From positions 81,756,881 through 81,820,880 of the forward strand of contig JALJCS010000001.1 in the NCBI GenBank assembly GCA_023055355.1: a stretch of 64,000 nt of DNA, in the 5' to 3' direction. Each line of letters starts with the position of its first letter. Positions within the stretch are counted from its first letter, which is position 1. Shown one piece after another: positions 22,094 to 34,215 of this stretch. Below the pieces are notes generated by a model that worked only from the letters and a program-made list of their open reading frames with translations, was not told the DNA's origin and did not search any database. The translations under genes and the position numbers were made by a program. The DNA comes from Agelaius tricolor. Lineage: Eukaryota > Chordata > Aves > Passeriformes > Icteridae.

Positions 22094-25000
22094 TAAGTAA
22101 TAAAATCGTTCCTAGATGCTACTTGAATGTGTTTGCTATAGACTCTCAGAGTCTGTCACAGAGCATGCAAGACTAGCTTAAGGATTTCAGGTATAAAAGT
22201 AGCAATCATAAGGGCAGGTGAGGGAAATAATTTTAATTTTCTTGCCTTGTTGTCTGACCTACAAAATAAATTTTCTCAATGGAAGTGAATGGGATTTTCT
22301 AAAATGGGGGCTTTTAAAAACTGTTGAGGGTGCATTTTAGAGCTCGTGGTTCAGTTGCAAAGTAGACATCAGCCTCTGTGAGACTGTAAGGGGTGATATT
22401 TATCTCACTGGCACTTATCATGGGACATAGGACATGACAGGAACTTAGAGTACTTAAGAAGAAACATAATGAAATGAAACTCACATCACCTCTGAAATGC
22501 TGTAGAATATCATTAATACTCCTTAATTAGTCCTCTATCTTATGTTGATGCCTAAGCCATTAGAATAAAATCTGAGTGTCTTATATCCCCTATAAATAAA
22601 AGGAAATATAACTTCATCTAGTGGGTAAAAAAAAAGGGAAAACAGAGGTCAAGAATATTTTGAAAGCCCTGATTCTTGTAAGTACACTTACTGTGGTAAA
22701 GACAGGGTAGATGTGAATTATTTATGGGCTGATGGTGCAGGATGGCATGTCATTTCACACACCATCAGCTTCAGAAAAATACCCCTAATTAAAAGAAAAA
22801 AAAGAAAAGCAAACCATGCAATTAATAAAAACCAAACAGATAATTTGAAAAGACTGTGCTGAAATCTGCAAAAGACCACTCAAATTAAAAGCTCGAAGGC
22901 TGTGTCCTTCATGTGCCCTGTTATGGAGTACAAGGCAATACACGAGTTGGGGAAGGTATAGAAATGGAAAACTGATGGACAGGAATGTGGAACAGGGATT
23001 TGGGGACAGGATATTCAAAAAGGTCTGCCTAAATCTAATCAGGGGAGTCTTTAGATGCTGGAGTGGTGTGCTCCTCTTGGGGTAATACAGAGCACCTAAT
23101 GTTAGTTTGCAGATAGAAACCTGAAATTGTCTTCAAAAGGGAAAAGCTTCTCTTTTTCCAAGGAGACGTGAGAGGGCCTAGCCCACCTACCCTGGGCTTT
23201 GGGAATGCCTGCTACTCAACCTAATCATGTCTGCAATAACTGTGCCTCACTTTGAAGCCAATTTTAAATTACCTTAGTAAACTATTTCAAATCCAAAAAT
23301 TTAAAATTAAATCCCTATGTGTCATCTAGTTCATATTAAAAAGAATGGAGTTGCAGAGGACCTATAGCCTCATCTTTTTTAGCTTGCCTATTGAACTGTT
23401 TTATTATTTGCTTGGTTGATAGCACTGCCTTTTACCAACCCTTTTTAACCTTTTGCACACCAAGTTTTTAACCTTTGGAAAAGCAGATGTCTAAACTGGG
23501 TGTCTTCTGTTCTCTTTGGAAAGAATTTTGGAGGGAATTTAAGAAAAACTAGTTGAGTCTTGGTGAACTTTTCTAAAATGCATTACCTCAGAAAATACTC
23601 TTCTTGTAGGCAGCAGTGTTTGGGCAGGCTCAACTTTCATGACACATCAGAACACATTTTATTGGGATGCATCCTGGAACCACCTTTGCAAAGCTGCAGT
23701 TCACTTGTTCTCTGCAGAGAATTTTGATCAAGCATCTTCCAGCAGAGAGTAGGCACGGTCCCAGGTTTTCTCCAGGGGTGCATTTTTGGACTGCCACCAA
23801 ATGTAGAAGTAAATATGGAGCAGGGAGTTTCCTCTCTTTCATGATCATAAAATAATCCAGATATTCCCTTTTCTGAGAATAAATGGCTTTATGCAGTTTG
23901 CATCCATGTGATTTAATGCTCTTTCCCCTGAAAACAGTGGCCTTGCCTGTGTCTTTCATCCTTGGAACTAGTTATGCCCTAAACCATTTCTGGTGGTTCT
24001 CTGACAAAATATTACCTAGCATGAGTGAAACTTAGGCAAGTGAGCATGCAAATCATTAAAAAAATAGGAAAACTATTTTTCAGGAAAACTAGGTTTCAGC
24101 AGTCTTCTGTGCTAGTCCTGGGCAGTTATTCTTGTTAATCTGAATACAGAGGACTAGAGGGAATTTTGTGGGAGAAAAATGTCAACCATGAAATCTGGCT
24201 AGACTAAAACATGGAATGGAAGCTGTGAACTGACCAGCCAAGGGTTTTAGGAGACTACTGACTGCAGTTTGGACAGAGGGTGAAAAGGTTAAGGCTGCAT
24301 GGAGGCAGGTCTGACAAATTGGTATGGCAGAACTGGGAGAGTAAACTGCTTTGGCCAGGAAGAGAAATTGACCAAATTTAATGAAGTAATTTCTGTTCTG
24401 GCCCAATATCTTCTTCTTGATCCATACTATATATATTAGAGAAGTAACAAATTTTGATTTAAAACTTTATAATAGCGGGAAAATAACTTATTTGAAACAA
24501 GTAGTTCCAATAGATAACATGGATTTCAAAACTCTTCTAAGTGCAGAGACACTGCCTTCGAGAGTGCTGCTTCATCTAAGATTTGTGCATTATGGATTCT
24601 CCCTCTTCTCTCCATCACATTGTTCTTTGCATAAATGCACTAAATATATGAAATCTACTGGCAATTAAAGGGCTGTTCTCTGGTCCCTTTGGGTTTCACT
24701 TAAGGAAATCCTAAGAGCAAACAGTCGAAGAAATTGGAACTTGTTTGGTGTGCTAGATTTGTGTTTAATATAACGTGAGTTTTATACATGAAGTGGTAAA
24801 TATCCTTCCTTATTCAAAGGGCAATTTTTCTGTTAAAACTGAAATATTTAGCTTCTGTGGATTTTTAGCACTAATCCTTTCAGAAAAAAATCCAAATATT
24901 AAAGTTTTAATTTGATAATTTTTGATGTAGAACTTTAACATTTTTCTACCACAAAAAATATCCATGATATAATAATGTACTGTAAGCTCTCTTAATAGAA

Positions 25001-25899
25001 TTTTCATTGGAAACTTCACATTTTTCAATTTTTCAGAATTGTTCAGAAAAATACTGACTAAAACCTGGACACATCACAGACATCTCAGGCTCTGATATTG
25101 AGCTACTTTTCTTTTTTTTCTGGATCATTTTATTGACCATGGGAAAAAAAGAAAACAAATAGAAAAAGAAAAAAAAAATTTAAAAACCCTGAAAAAGTCT
25201 GCACTTTAATAACACCTCTTGTAGCAGAAGTAAAGCACCTTCTAATTCCTAGTATAGGACTGAAATGCTCCAGCATAACATCTCATGTAGAGCTCTTAAG
25301 TATGTGAAGAACTCTTAAAGACCTACTGATATTTAAACCATCAATTTGTTCTAACTTTTGTCTTTGATACCTTGTTTTCTGAAGAATCCACTTTTGTCAT
25401 CATGAATTATCCCTATGGTAAATATTTCACCATCACCCTTTGTGGTGTATGATAAAACAAAATAGTTTAACTGCTCTACTCTGACCTTATCTCTTGTTTT
25501 ATGTTCAGAGTGATTTAGTGGTTCTACTGAATTTATGAAAAAGTGACTTTTTTCTCCTTCATGGTTTTGTTTTCTTAATTGCAAGGGAAATATTTTCCTG
25601 ACTATACTGAAGAACACACACTTCCTCAAATAAACAGGTGCTAACAGGGATGATCAGTTACCTTCTTGAATGACAGTGTGTGAAAGTCCAAAGATTGTGA
25701 CTACTTTTTTTTTTTCTCATCACTTAGTGTAAGCATTTTTTAGTCATATTTTCTACTCCTGATGAAGTGTTGCTCACTGACATGTTACAATTTGGCAACA
25801 TTGTTCTTCACATTGTGCTAACAACTTTTAGCATCTTTTAACTAATTGCAGGTTAAATACATAGTCTGATGGAGAGGAGGAAATTTCTTTAAGAAGTCT
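22086..25899. other. Unique AT-rich noncoding sequence
   Basis: Open frames of up to 109 codons on either strand show no recognisable domain. An A-rich purine stretch lies near 25141-25182. No interspersed repeat is identified before the CR1 that starts near 25900. Confidence 0.5.
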
Positions 25900-26150
25900 C
25901 AGAATTGCAGAACTAACCCAGAGGGAAGGAACTTACAGGGGTTTCTAGTTTAACCACATGCTCAAAGCAGGTCTAATAACTCTGGGCCTTCCCCAGTCAG
26001 GTTTTGGTTATCTCCAAGGACAAAGATTCTTCAGCTTCTCTAAGTTCCTGTTCCAGTATTTGCTCACCTTCAGAGTTAAAAATCTTCACAGCTTGCACTG
26101 AAGGTTGTGCCTGCTGATTCTCAGCCCTCAGCTGCACTTGACACCTCATA
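25900..26150 (-). mobile_element. Old CR1 LINE fragment, minus orientation
   Basis: Read on the plus strand this follows the reverse complement of a CR1 3' end in order. The words are CAGAATTGCAGAACTAA, ATGCTCAAAGCAGGTCTAAT, GGGCCTTCCCCAGTCAGG, TATCTCCAAGGACAAAG, CTGTTCCAGTATTTG and CTTCAGAGTTAAAAATCTTC. It is clearly more diverged than the other CR1 copies here and carries small indels, so it is older. The open frame 26239-25997 on the same strand is a by-product. CR1 moves by target-primed reverse transcription, which explains the 5' truncation. Boundaries are approximate. Confidence 0.82.
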
Positions 26151-29100
26151 TAAAGATAAACCAGCTCAGGTACTTGAAGGATCAAATAATCAGATTCTGT
26201 GATGCATTTGAGAGAAAGCAACCATCTTCTTACAAACATCCTGAGTCTCCTTTCAGATGAATTAACCTATGATCTGGGCTGAATACATTCCAGTGCTTCC
26301 ATTCCTCTATTACTATTGTCTCAGGCCAGTAGTTTAAGGCCATGAGATCACAATCTGCCAGAAAAATTCCTTGCTAGAATTGGGCACTTATTTTACCTAA
26401 AATATTCCCAATTTAAACAGTCTAATAGGTTGTCAATATCTAATTCACTAACACAATAAAAAATTAATGAATATTAGCTATTTAGATAATGAAATAATTC
26501 TTAGTGTTGACTTCCAAATTCTTTCTATTTCATTGTATGAGCTGTTCTGTTACAAAAAAGAAACCATTTTCTCAGTGTCTTGGAAATTTTACTTTGCAAT
26601 TTCTGAGTAGTGGAGGAAAAAAAAATAGAGAACTCATTTCTGGGAGGCAGTTAGTAACCACGGGACATTTCTCCTGAAGGAATCATGAAGAATTGATGAT
26701 AGCTACTTTGAGATACATCTCACCAAAGGAACCCTTCTAAGAAACATTAGTCTTGGCCTAGACCAGTTCTGGAAAAACAAACAAACAAACAAAAAACAAG
26801 CAAGCAAAAAACCCAAACAAAACAAAAAACCAAAAAAAACCCAAGCAAAATAAAAATGAGTTGCAGAACAAAATCCAGAAAGAAAAAGACATTAAGGAAT
26901 AATGGAAGTAAAAATGAATATGTGGGAGCCAGAATATGCACAGTGCCTGTGTGGGTGGACAAGCAAGTGGGGATATGCCAACAAGAAAAAGGCTGACATT
27001 TCCTATTCTGTAAAGCTAAGATATAAACAAACTTTCTGAGGTCTGTTGAGGCTTAGCTTCTCTGACCTTGCTTCTACCAAGTGGTGGGGCTAAAAGGGTA
27101 ATATTTATGGTTTTGTGTTCCTGTAAAGAGAAAAGAGAAACATGCTCTTACTGCAGCTCAGTTAATACTCAGTGGAAGTTTCCACTCTTTTTACCATTAT
27201 GATCAATGGAAGAAAAAAGTGTTAGCAGGATCCTGCTGGCTATTGCTAGATCTCATTTTAGGAATAGTGTTCTTTGTTGTACTCCATAATCAGGAATCTG
27301 ATCAACTCCATAAAGATTTCTTCTACTCTTCTACTTTCTGCCCAAGCAATATTCCCTCAATATTCCCTTCCTCAAGCTCTATGCATTGTCCCATCTCTCC
27401 TCTCCATTTGTCTCAGTTCCAGAATGAACTCAACCCTCCCTTTTTCAGCTTTTCTCTTTGAGCCTGGTTCATCTCCAAAGTACCATTGGATTCATTTCTG
27501 CTGAGATCATCTGTTACCTCCTGCCCTATCACAAGACTTCAGTGAATTCTGGGACCATCTCCAACTGCTTATCTAGGAAATAAAATAATTAAGAGCTGCT
27601 TCAAGCCTAGGGGTGGCCTAATTTCTTCAGACCTATTCCTGCTCCCCATCCAGGATAAAGAGCTGAAGTTCCACAGAGCAGCTTCTTAGCCCACCACTTG
27701 GAAACCCGAAGTAGACAGAAGAACACACAGGGAACTATCCCTATTTACTGCCTCCATCCCCACCAGCCTCACTATGCTGCACTAAACAATGTTGAATCCT
27801 TTAAATCATAATTACAAACCAGCCTGTTCCATGCTCCACAGCGACAAGACAGGGATGAAGTAAGGAATTGTGACTGCAGGGTAGGGTAATAACTGTCAAT
27901 AATATCAACAAAGTATCCAACCAATGTGTTATTCATGGTATTTTTAAAGCAATTGTTATAACTGAGACTAGCACTAACAATAATAGTACTTGTGTTTGAA
28001 AAGACATATGAAACTTGTTCAGCTAAAGTTTTAGTTACAAACTTTTAAGTCATCTAGTTGGAAAGAGATTTGAACATTTTAAAGCAACACTGGGGTCATT
28101 CATATGCAGGTTCAGTAACCTGCAATGTCTCATGGAAAAAATCCACCACTCAAAATTGTAGTTCAAAATATGGCAAACCCTACTGTTTTCTGGAGAAGCT
28201 TTCTTTCAGCTCCTGGACAGGAAAATCAACAGGTAGAAAGGTGAACAACAGCACATCATTCTCAGCTGAAAGCACACATGAAAAGTCTACCAAGGCTGAG
28301 AGCAGAATGGTCCAAGAATTGCCATGGAGATCACATCACACTGTGCCTCAGGGATCCCACTGCCCCCAGCCTCACTCCCACACCTCCAGAGAACCCAGAG
28401 GTTCCACAGCTGCACAGGGATATGTGCAGGGTCAGAAGTTGTTTGGCTGAAATATCTGTATCAGCTGTCTGAACACCCACTCCTCCTCCACCCTGGGACC
28501 AGGGATTGGATCAGATGGAAGAAATTTTTCTGCCAGATGTGACCCATGGGCCATGTTTTGAACTGTGCCGATTTAGTTTTACAGGGTTTAGAGCCTAGTT
28601 CTCTCCTCAGTAAGGACTAATGAAGATTTGGCTAGTAAGGTAAGACTCTGTGCTCCTAGTTTTTTATAATTCACCTATCATTAGGAGTGTTTGGAAAGGA
28701 GGACTCTCATCATTATTTTTGTTATAATCCATAGTGGAAATTTTCTAAGTTTCAGACTTACAGACTCTCCACATTCTGTAACTAATTCTAGTAGCTTTAG
28801 GGAGTTCCCCAGCTGGGACAAATCCAGGCTCATCTCTGTCTGGAGCATATCCAGGCTCACTTCTACTGGGGGGCCTTGAAGTTTTCCAGCATCCCTAGCC
28901 ATGATGCAGACCCACTTGGGACTCCTGCCTTCAGGCTGGCCATTCTGTAGCTTACAGAGTTCCCAGGACTTGGGTAGGCTTGCCAGAATCACAGTTTCTG
29001 TTGGAATCTTGCCTTGGATTTGGCAAAATTTTATCAAACCCAAGCTGTTTAGAGTGAAATATTTCACACTCAACCAACTGGAATTTTTTAGCAAACTTTG

Positions 29101-29399
29101 TTTCAGCAGGAAATTTCTGACCAATTCTATCTATTAAAAAATCAGGTCCTTAGGGAATGCTATATATTGCCATCCGAGATACTGAAGTGTTAACTCCTAT
29201 GAAGAATCTACTGTAACAATATAAGCATCCATTTGGTATCTGTATTTGTTTAATGATCATTGTATGTGTTGTTACAGTCTCCAGAAACAATTAATGTTCA
29301 GATTCAGTGGGCTGTTGCTTCCTCAGATTTTGCAAAATGATGTTCTCTTGTCCTGGTGGCCGGCAGCTGCATTTGGAACCAAGGAAGCCTCCATTTCAA
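26151..29399. other. Unique noncoding sequence with an A/C-rich tract
   Basis: A low-complexity tract at 26773-26858 is built of CAAA, CAAG and CCAAAA words. Elsewhere I see no repeat. An imperfect duplication (ATCCAGGCTCATCTCTGTCTGG / ATATCCAGGCTCACTTCT) lies near 28825-28865. Overlapping open frames at 28.06-28.54 kb and 28.68-29.12 kb are unrecognised. Confidence 0.45.
26773..26858. repeat. CAAA-type low-complexity tract
   Basis: The plus strand is nearly all A and C with a few G (ACAAACAAACAAAC followed by CCAAACAAAACAAAAAACC). It is a shorter relative of the large A/C tract at 33.1 kb. On the other strand it gives an artificial Phe/Val/Cys/Leu-rich peptide. Confidence 0.9.
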
Positions 29400-30040
29400 A
29401 GGAATCCACCTATGTAGGTGATACCATAGAGGACTGTGCTGCCATTCAGAAGGACCTCAAAAGGTTGGAGAGAGGGGCAGAGAGGAACAGCTTGAACTTT
29501 AACAAAGGCAAATGCAGGGCCCTGGACCTGGGGAGGAATAACCCAGGCACCAGCACAGGCTGGGGCTGGCCTGCTGGGATTCATCTCTGCAGAGAAGGAC
29601 CTGGCAGGGCTGGTGGACAGCAAACTGTCTGTGAGCAGCAGTGCCATGGTGGCCAAGAAGGACAGTGGTGTCCTGGGGTGCACTAGAAATGAGCATTTCC
29701 ACCATGCTGGGGGAGATGATCCTGATCCTCTACTCAGCCCTAGTGAGGCACATCTGGAGTGCTGTGTCCAGTTCTGGGCTCCTCAGGACAAGAGAGACAT
29801 GGAGCACCTGGAGAGAGTCCAATGGATGGTGACAAAGATGATTAAGGAACTGGAGCATCTCTTACACAGAAAGGTTTAGGGTGTGGGCTCTGTTTAGCCT
29901 TGAGAAGAAACAGTTGAGAGGGGACCTTATCAGTGTACAAAAGTATCTGAAAGCAGGGTGTCAAGAGAATGGAGACAAATGTTGGTGCCAAGCAATAGAA
30001 CAAGAGACAAGGGGCAGAAACAGGCAACCGGAAACAGGAT
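29400..30040 (+). pseudogene. CR1 ORF2 (reverse transcriptase C-terminus) remnant
   Basis: The plus-strand frames show pieces of the CR1 ORF2 C-terminal region. One frame gives KGKCRALDLGRNNP, then a shift. Another frame gives LSVSSSAMVAKKDSGVLGC, then CVQFWAPQDKRDMEHLERVQ and MIKELEHL. The pieces lie in at least two frames, so one or more indels have broken the reading frame. The endonuclease and catalytic reverse-transcriptase cores are absent because of 5' truncation. No function is expected. Confidence 0.85.
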
Positions 30041-30293
30041 GAGGAAATGGCCTCAAGCTGTTCCAGGGGAGGTTCAGGCTTCACAACAGGAAGAATTTTT
30101 TCACTGAGAAGGTGGTTAAACCCTGGAATGGGATATCCAGGGAGGTGGTGGAGTCACCATCCCTGGAAGTGTTCAACACATGACTGGATGTGGCACTTAA
30201 TGCTATGGTTGCTGTGGTGGTATTCAATCAAAAATTCAACTTGATGATTGTGGAGGCCTTTTCTAACCCTAATGATCTAACTCTCTATGATTC
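30041..30293 (+). mobile_element. Second CR1 3' end nested in the first
   Basis: From GAGGAAATGGCCTCAAGCTG the sequence switches to a different CR1 subfamily. Its words are AGGTTCAGGCTTCACAACAGG, GGGAGGTGGTGGAGTCACC, TGGATGTGGCACTTAATGC, TTGATGATTGTGGAGGCC and a terminal CTCTATGATTC near 30293. The host CR1 resumes immediately downstream. The inner element is about 253 bp, in the same orientation and younger than its host by position. Insertion is the simplest reading. Replacement by recombination between CR1 copies is an alternative. Confidence 0.85.
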
Positions 30294-30523
30294 AATGGAA
30301 GTGATGGACCTGAACATGAGTTATAACTTCTTTACTGTGAGGTTGACTGAAACTGGCTGCCCAGAGAGGTGGAAGAGTCTCTTTCCCTGGAGATATTAAA
30401 AACACATCTGGAGACAATCCTGAGTAATGTGCACTAGGTGATACTGTTGGAGCAGGGAGGTTGGACTAGATTGCCTCCAGCGGTCCCTTCCTACCTGACC
30501 CATTCTGTGATTCTGTGATTCTG

Positions 30524-33130
30524 AAATGAGATGATGAAAAATGTGCATAGTAAATGGAATGGGGATGATAGATCAAAGATGGATCAGAAGAATTGTAGGC
30601 AAGATAATAACTCCTCAGCCACTCTCCAGGTGCTGTGCTCCTAGGGACTTTGAAAGCTCTTCTGCCTGATGAGCTACTCCAGAAGCAGTTTTACACACTT
30701 CTCATTCGTAATATACTTCACATTCATAAAATGGACTACAACCATGTCCTCAATAGCTACAATCTCGTTATGACTGAAAACAACTAGCAGTATTCAGGTA
30801 ACAGAATGATAAGAAGAAAGAAGCTGTAGACAATGCACTATCCCCGGTTATGTGCACCTTTAATCACTATTTTATCAGTATGAGGACTGAGTTTGCAGTA
30901 TAAATCATGGGGAAAATATGGTCTGTACCTAAACCTTACATGAAAAATTCTTGCTAACATGATAGACATTTCAAAAATATGAAAACATAGTAATAATCTA
31001 CAGCCTATGTTCTGATTGCATTAGAATCAAGCACTATTGTACAGTAAAATAATATTTTAAATGGTATTCTTCTTTTATGGATGATGCAATATCTCTTGAT
31101 ATTTACAACATTTATAAAAGACTAAACAATATACATTAACCATACAATTTGCCTTCTCTTTCACCATTCCATTTGTTTTATTGCTCCTATAATTTCCTGG
31201 GCAGTTTAGATGAGCGAAGAGCGTGACATACTGCTGGCCCCATAGCTCTTTGTTCCATAGCTCCAGACAGATTTGTCTCTGGTGTGATTGGTCTCAGTAT
31301 TCCTAGGCATTACAGGAGAATTTATTTTTTTTTTACCAATTTATCAATGTGCTTTTATAGCAATCCTTAGGAAAAAAAATCAAAGGAAAACAAAATAGAT
31401 AAGGAAACTAAGATTATTGCTTTGTAAAATCAGTTATCTGAATTTGAACTGAGATCTAATAAATGCCATTTATGTTTAGAGTTAGGTTAGAAGGTTAGAA
31501 AAGTACTCAAAATGAAATTTACTACCTGAAGGGTGAGAAGGAATGTAGCAATCCCACATTCTGTTACAGGAAAGATGAAATGTATGAAACAATTGGGAAG
31601 GAAATGCATTCTGAGACTCCTGGGTTGGTTGGCAGAGGTTACTGTGTGAAGTGGGCAGCTGCTGGAGGTGTTGCTATCCTGGCTTTCCCAAGAAAAACAA
31701 TCAGCAGGACCCCAGTCTTTTGCAGTTTGTTGTCCTACGTTATTTCCCTATGCCTAAAGTTAGAAAAGACATGAAAAAAACCAGCAATATTTAAATGAAT
31801 AATGGCAAATAAAACTTGCCAGATGACAGCAAGCACAAGCACTAATATTTAAAATAGCTGTGGTTATTTCCTCAGTAGAGATAGGACTAGAGTTACATTG
31901 CAGTGAACATACCCAGAAAAGTGCTGCATGTTCTTTGTGCCATGCACTGTGATTTCCAGAGAGAATTCTTGTCATTTTAGCTTTTTAAGCTGGTGAGACT
32001 TCAGCAGAGAGAAGGAATGATGGCACAGATTGTAACAACCTTTTTATTTTCTAAACCAAATTATTCTTTACAAGATCCTGTAAAATGAATGATTCCAGTA
32101 CTAGGAGTCCATTCCTGACTCTATTTTTTTAGGTCTATAGGCAGAATCTGTGAATACAACCATTTTGGAGATTAATTCAAATAATTTATCTGGGTGGCCA
32201 ATGCCAAAATTCTTTCTTTCATGATAAAAGTTATCTGGAGAAACATGATGGCAGAATTTGAATTTCTAAAGACAAAGCAGTCTGTTCTGGATGTTTTTGC
32301 ACCTTTGCATGGCAATCATCAAAAAGCAAATATTTAAGATAAATATTTCAAAAAACGATATGCATATTTTATTGATAAGTTTTCTTGCACATACACGTGT
32401 ATGTAGCTGGTGTAACTGTTCTATGCACATTGAGAATATTCTAGCAGAATAAAAGCATTTTGCAGTGGATATACAAAAAAATATATTACAGATAGCATAC
32501 TTCAAAAATGCGGCATAATTCAGTGTCTCTCCAGAAGTCATTTGTTCAGAAAGCTTGAAGCAATAAAACCTTATAAAAGTAAAGACTATTGCTACAAATT
32601 ATCCCAGTGTCTCTTGTTAAGTCTGACATGGTTTTAGGCCAGCTGATTCTGATAATGCCTAACCAGATTTTCTAAGAATTTTGTCGCATTTTTCTAGGTT
32701 TGCTTTGTTGCTGATATTTTTCCTTCAGTGATGAGATAGTGCCATGCAAAAGTTCTGGTCACTGAAATGAGAGAAGACCTTCAGATTATTTCAAAATGAC
32801 ATTTCATCCTTATCCAACATTTTTGTTCAACATTCACAAATATCTCTCCTTTGACCAGAAGTATCCTGCAAGTTCATCTTCTAGACAGCCATGCCAGGTG
32901 TAAAAGAAAACCCTAAAGAGCTTTAAATGAGACTTCTGCCTTTATGGAGGATACCTAGATCATGAAACTATATATCCTTTATTAAAACTATTATCAGTTC
33001 CCATAGGGAAGAGCTTGTCTTCTCTGGGCATGGGGGAATGGTGGAGAATTGAACATTTGTTGAGCCATGCTGAAAGCCTGGGTAGCCCTTGGTCTTTCAA
33101 AGAATTGTCAACATCTTTGCCCAGAATGGA
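30524..33130. other. Unique AT-rich noncoding sequence
   Basis: No gene or interspersed repeat is recognised. Open frames are 91 codons or fewer. The sequence becomes low-complexity abruptly at about 33131. Confidence 0.5.
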
Positions 33131-33453
33131 GAAACAAAATCACACACAAAACCAAAAAAACAAACACATAAAAACAAACACCACCGCCCCCCCCCCCACC
33201 CCCAGGCAAAAAAACCCAACCAAAACCAAAACCAACCAACAACAACAAAAAAACCCCTGACAACAAGCCCCCCAAAAAACAAATAAAAACCAGCAACAAA
33301 AAACCAAAACAAATTAAAAAAAAAAAAAAAAAACAAAAAAACAAAAAAACCCCAAAAAATTTAAAACTACACTGCAAAAAAACAAAACAAGGCAAAATAA
33401 TCCAAACAAAAAAACCCCAAAAGAAACCAAAACCACACCAAAACCCAACAACC
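33131..33453 (+). repeat. Strand-asymmetric A/C low-complexity tract
   Basis: About 320 bp of the plus strand is almost entirely A and C, with very few G or T. It contains a C run near 33187-33197, an 18-base A run at 33316-33333, and many AAAACCAAAA and CAACAACAA words. It is not a regular tandem repeat. Minus-strand open frames of 79 and 119 codons, rich in Phe, Trp, Gly and Val, are composition artefacts. Its origin is unknown to me. It resembles shorter A/C or G/T tracts elsewhere in the window. Confidence 0.9.
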
Positions 33454-34195
33454 ATTGCTTGGAACACAGCTTAATGGATCCTACATGTGGTTAAATAATA
33501 CATCCGCAAGGCCAATATTCCAACAGGGCTACACAGCAGTGCTCACAGTTTGATGTGCTCTTAGGCCACTTCAGAAATTACTGTGGATCAGGAATTCAGT
33601 CAGACATTTCCCTGGCCATCCTGTGGTATATCAGGTCTAGACATTGACACAGAGGCCAGGTCTGCAGAATAAATTCTGGCTTACCATAGTTAGGTAGGTG
33701 TTGTAACGAAGTGTGACTGTCAGAATTATGGCAGTACAAACTGCTAGCATAGACATGATTTTCTAGAAAAGCTTTTCATGTGCCTAAACAGTGTCTTTAA
33801 TTTAGAAAAGAGGGCACAAACTCAGCCAGCAAAATCATAGTTTTGCCAGTCTAAAATATATGGCTTCACATTCTTTCTGAGGATATATATCAGGTGGGAT
33901 GGTAGGAAGCTTTCCAAAAGCAGACCTTTACTTCATTTGTAAACATTTTTATTAGAAAATGAATATGTCTCAAAGATTTGGTTTGTGTCATTTCTCCAAA
34001 GTCAGGAAAATTCATTAGATCAACATTTGTTTGAAATTTGACTTTCCACCTCCTTCTACTTCATATATTATCTGTGAAATGTGGATTAGAGTATTCTCCT
34101 TCTTGACAGGAGTGTTGTATATATGTTTATTGAAAAAAAGGAGTTTTTCAGGTACCTTAAGCTCACAGAGCTTTTTTTGGAAATAGAAACACTCC

Positions 34196-34215
34196 TTTTT
34201 TTTTTTTTTTTTTTT
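34196..34215. repeat. T20 homopolymer
   Basis: Twenty consecutive T. No retrocopy or target duplication is seen beside it, so it is simple sequence, not a poly(A) tail in reverse. Confidence 0.9.

Larger units (their letters stand above)
29400..30523 (+). mobile_element. CR1 LINE fragment, 5'-truncated, interrupted by a second CR1
   Basis: The copy carries about 870 bp of CR1 once the inner insertion is removed. It begins within ORF2 near CATAGAGGACTGTGCTGCC. It continues through AACAAAGGCAAATGCAGGGCC, GGTGGCCAAGAAGGACAGTG, TCTACTCAGCCCTAGTGAGG and GTGTCCAGTTCTGGGCTCC to the reverse-transcriptase C-terminal region. The element resumes after 30293 with CTGAACATGAGTTATAACTT and TTTACTGTGAGGTTGACTGA, and ends in ATTCTGTGATTCTGTGATT near 30523. 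There is no poly(A). It is inactive: truncated, frameshifted and interrupted. Confidence 0.93.

Noticed and set aside
33097..33467. Minus-strand frames rich in Phe, Trp, Gly and Val (79 and 119 codons)
   Set aside because: These are pure composition artefacts of the A/C tract.
34196..34215. T20 (also T26 at 43007 and T29 at 54388) as poly(A) tails of retrocopies on the minus strand
   Set aside because: No gene-like sequence, target-site duplication or polyadenylation signal is seen upstream in the minus orientation.
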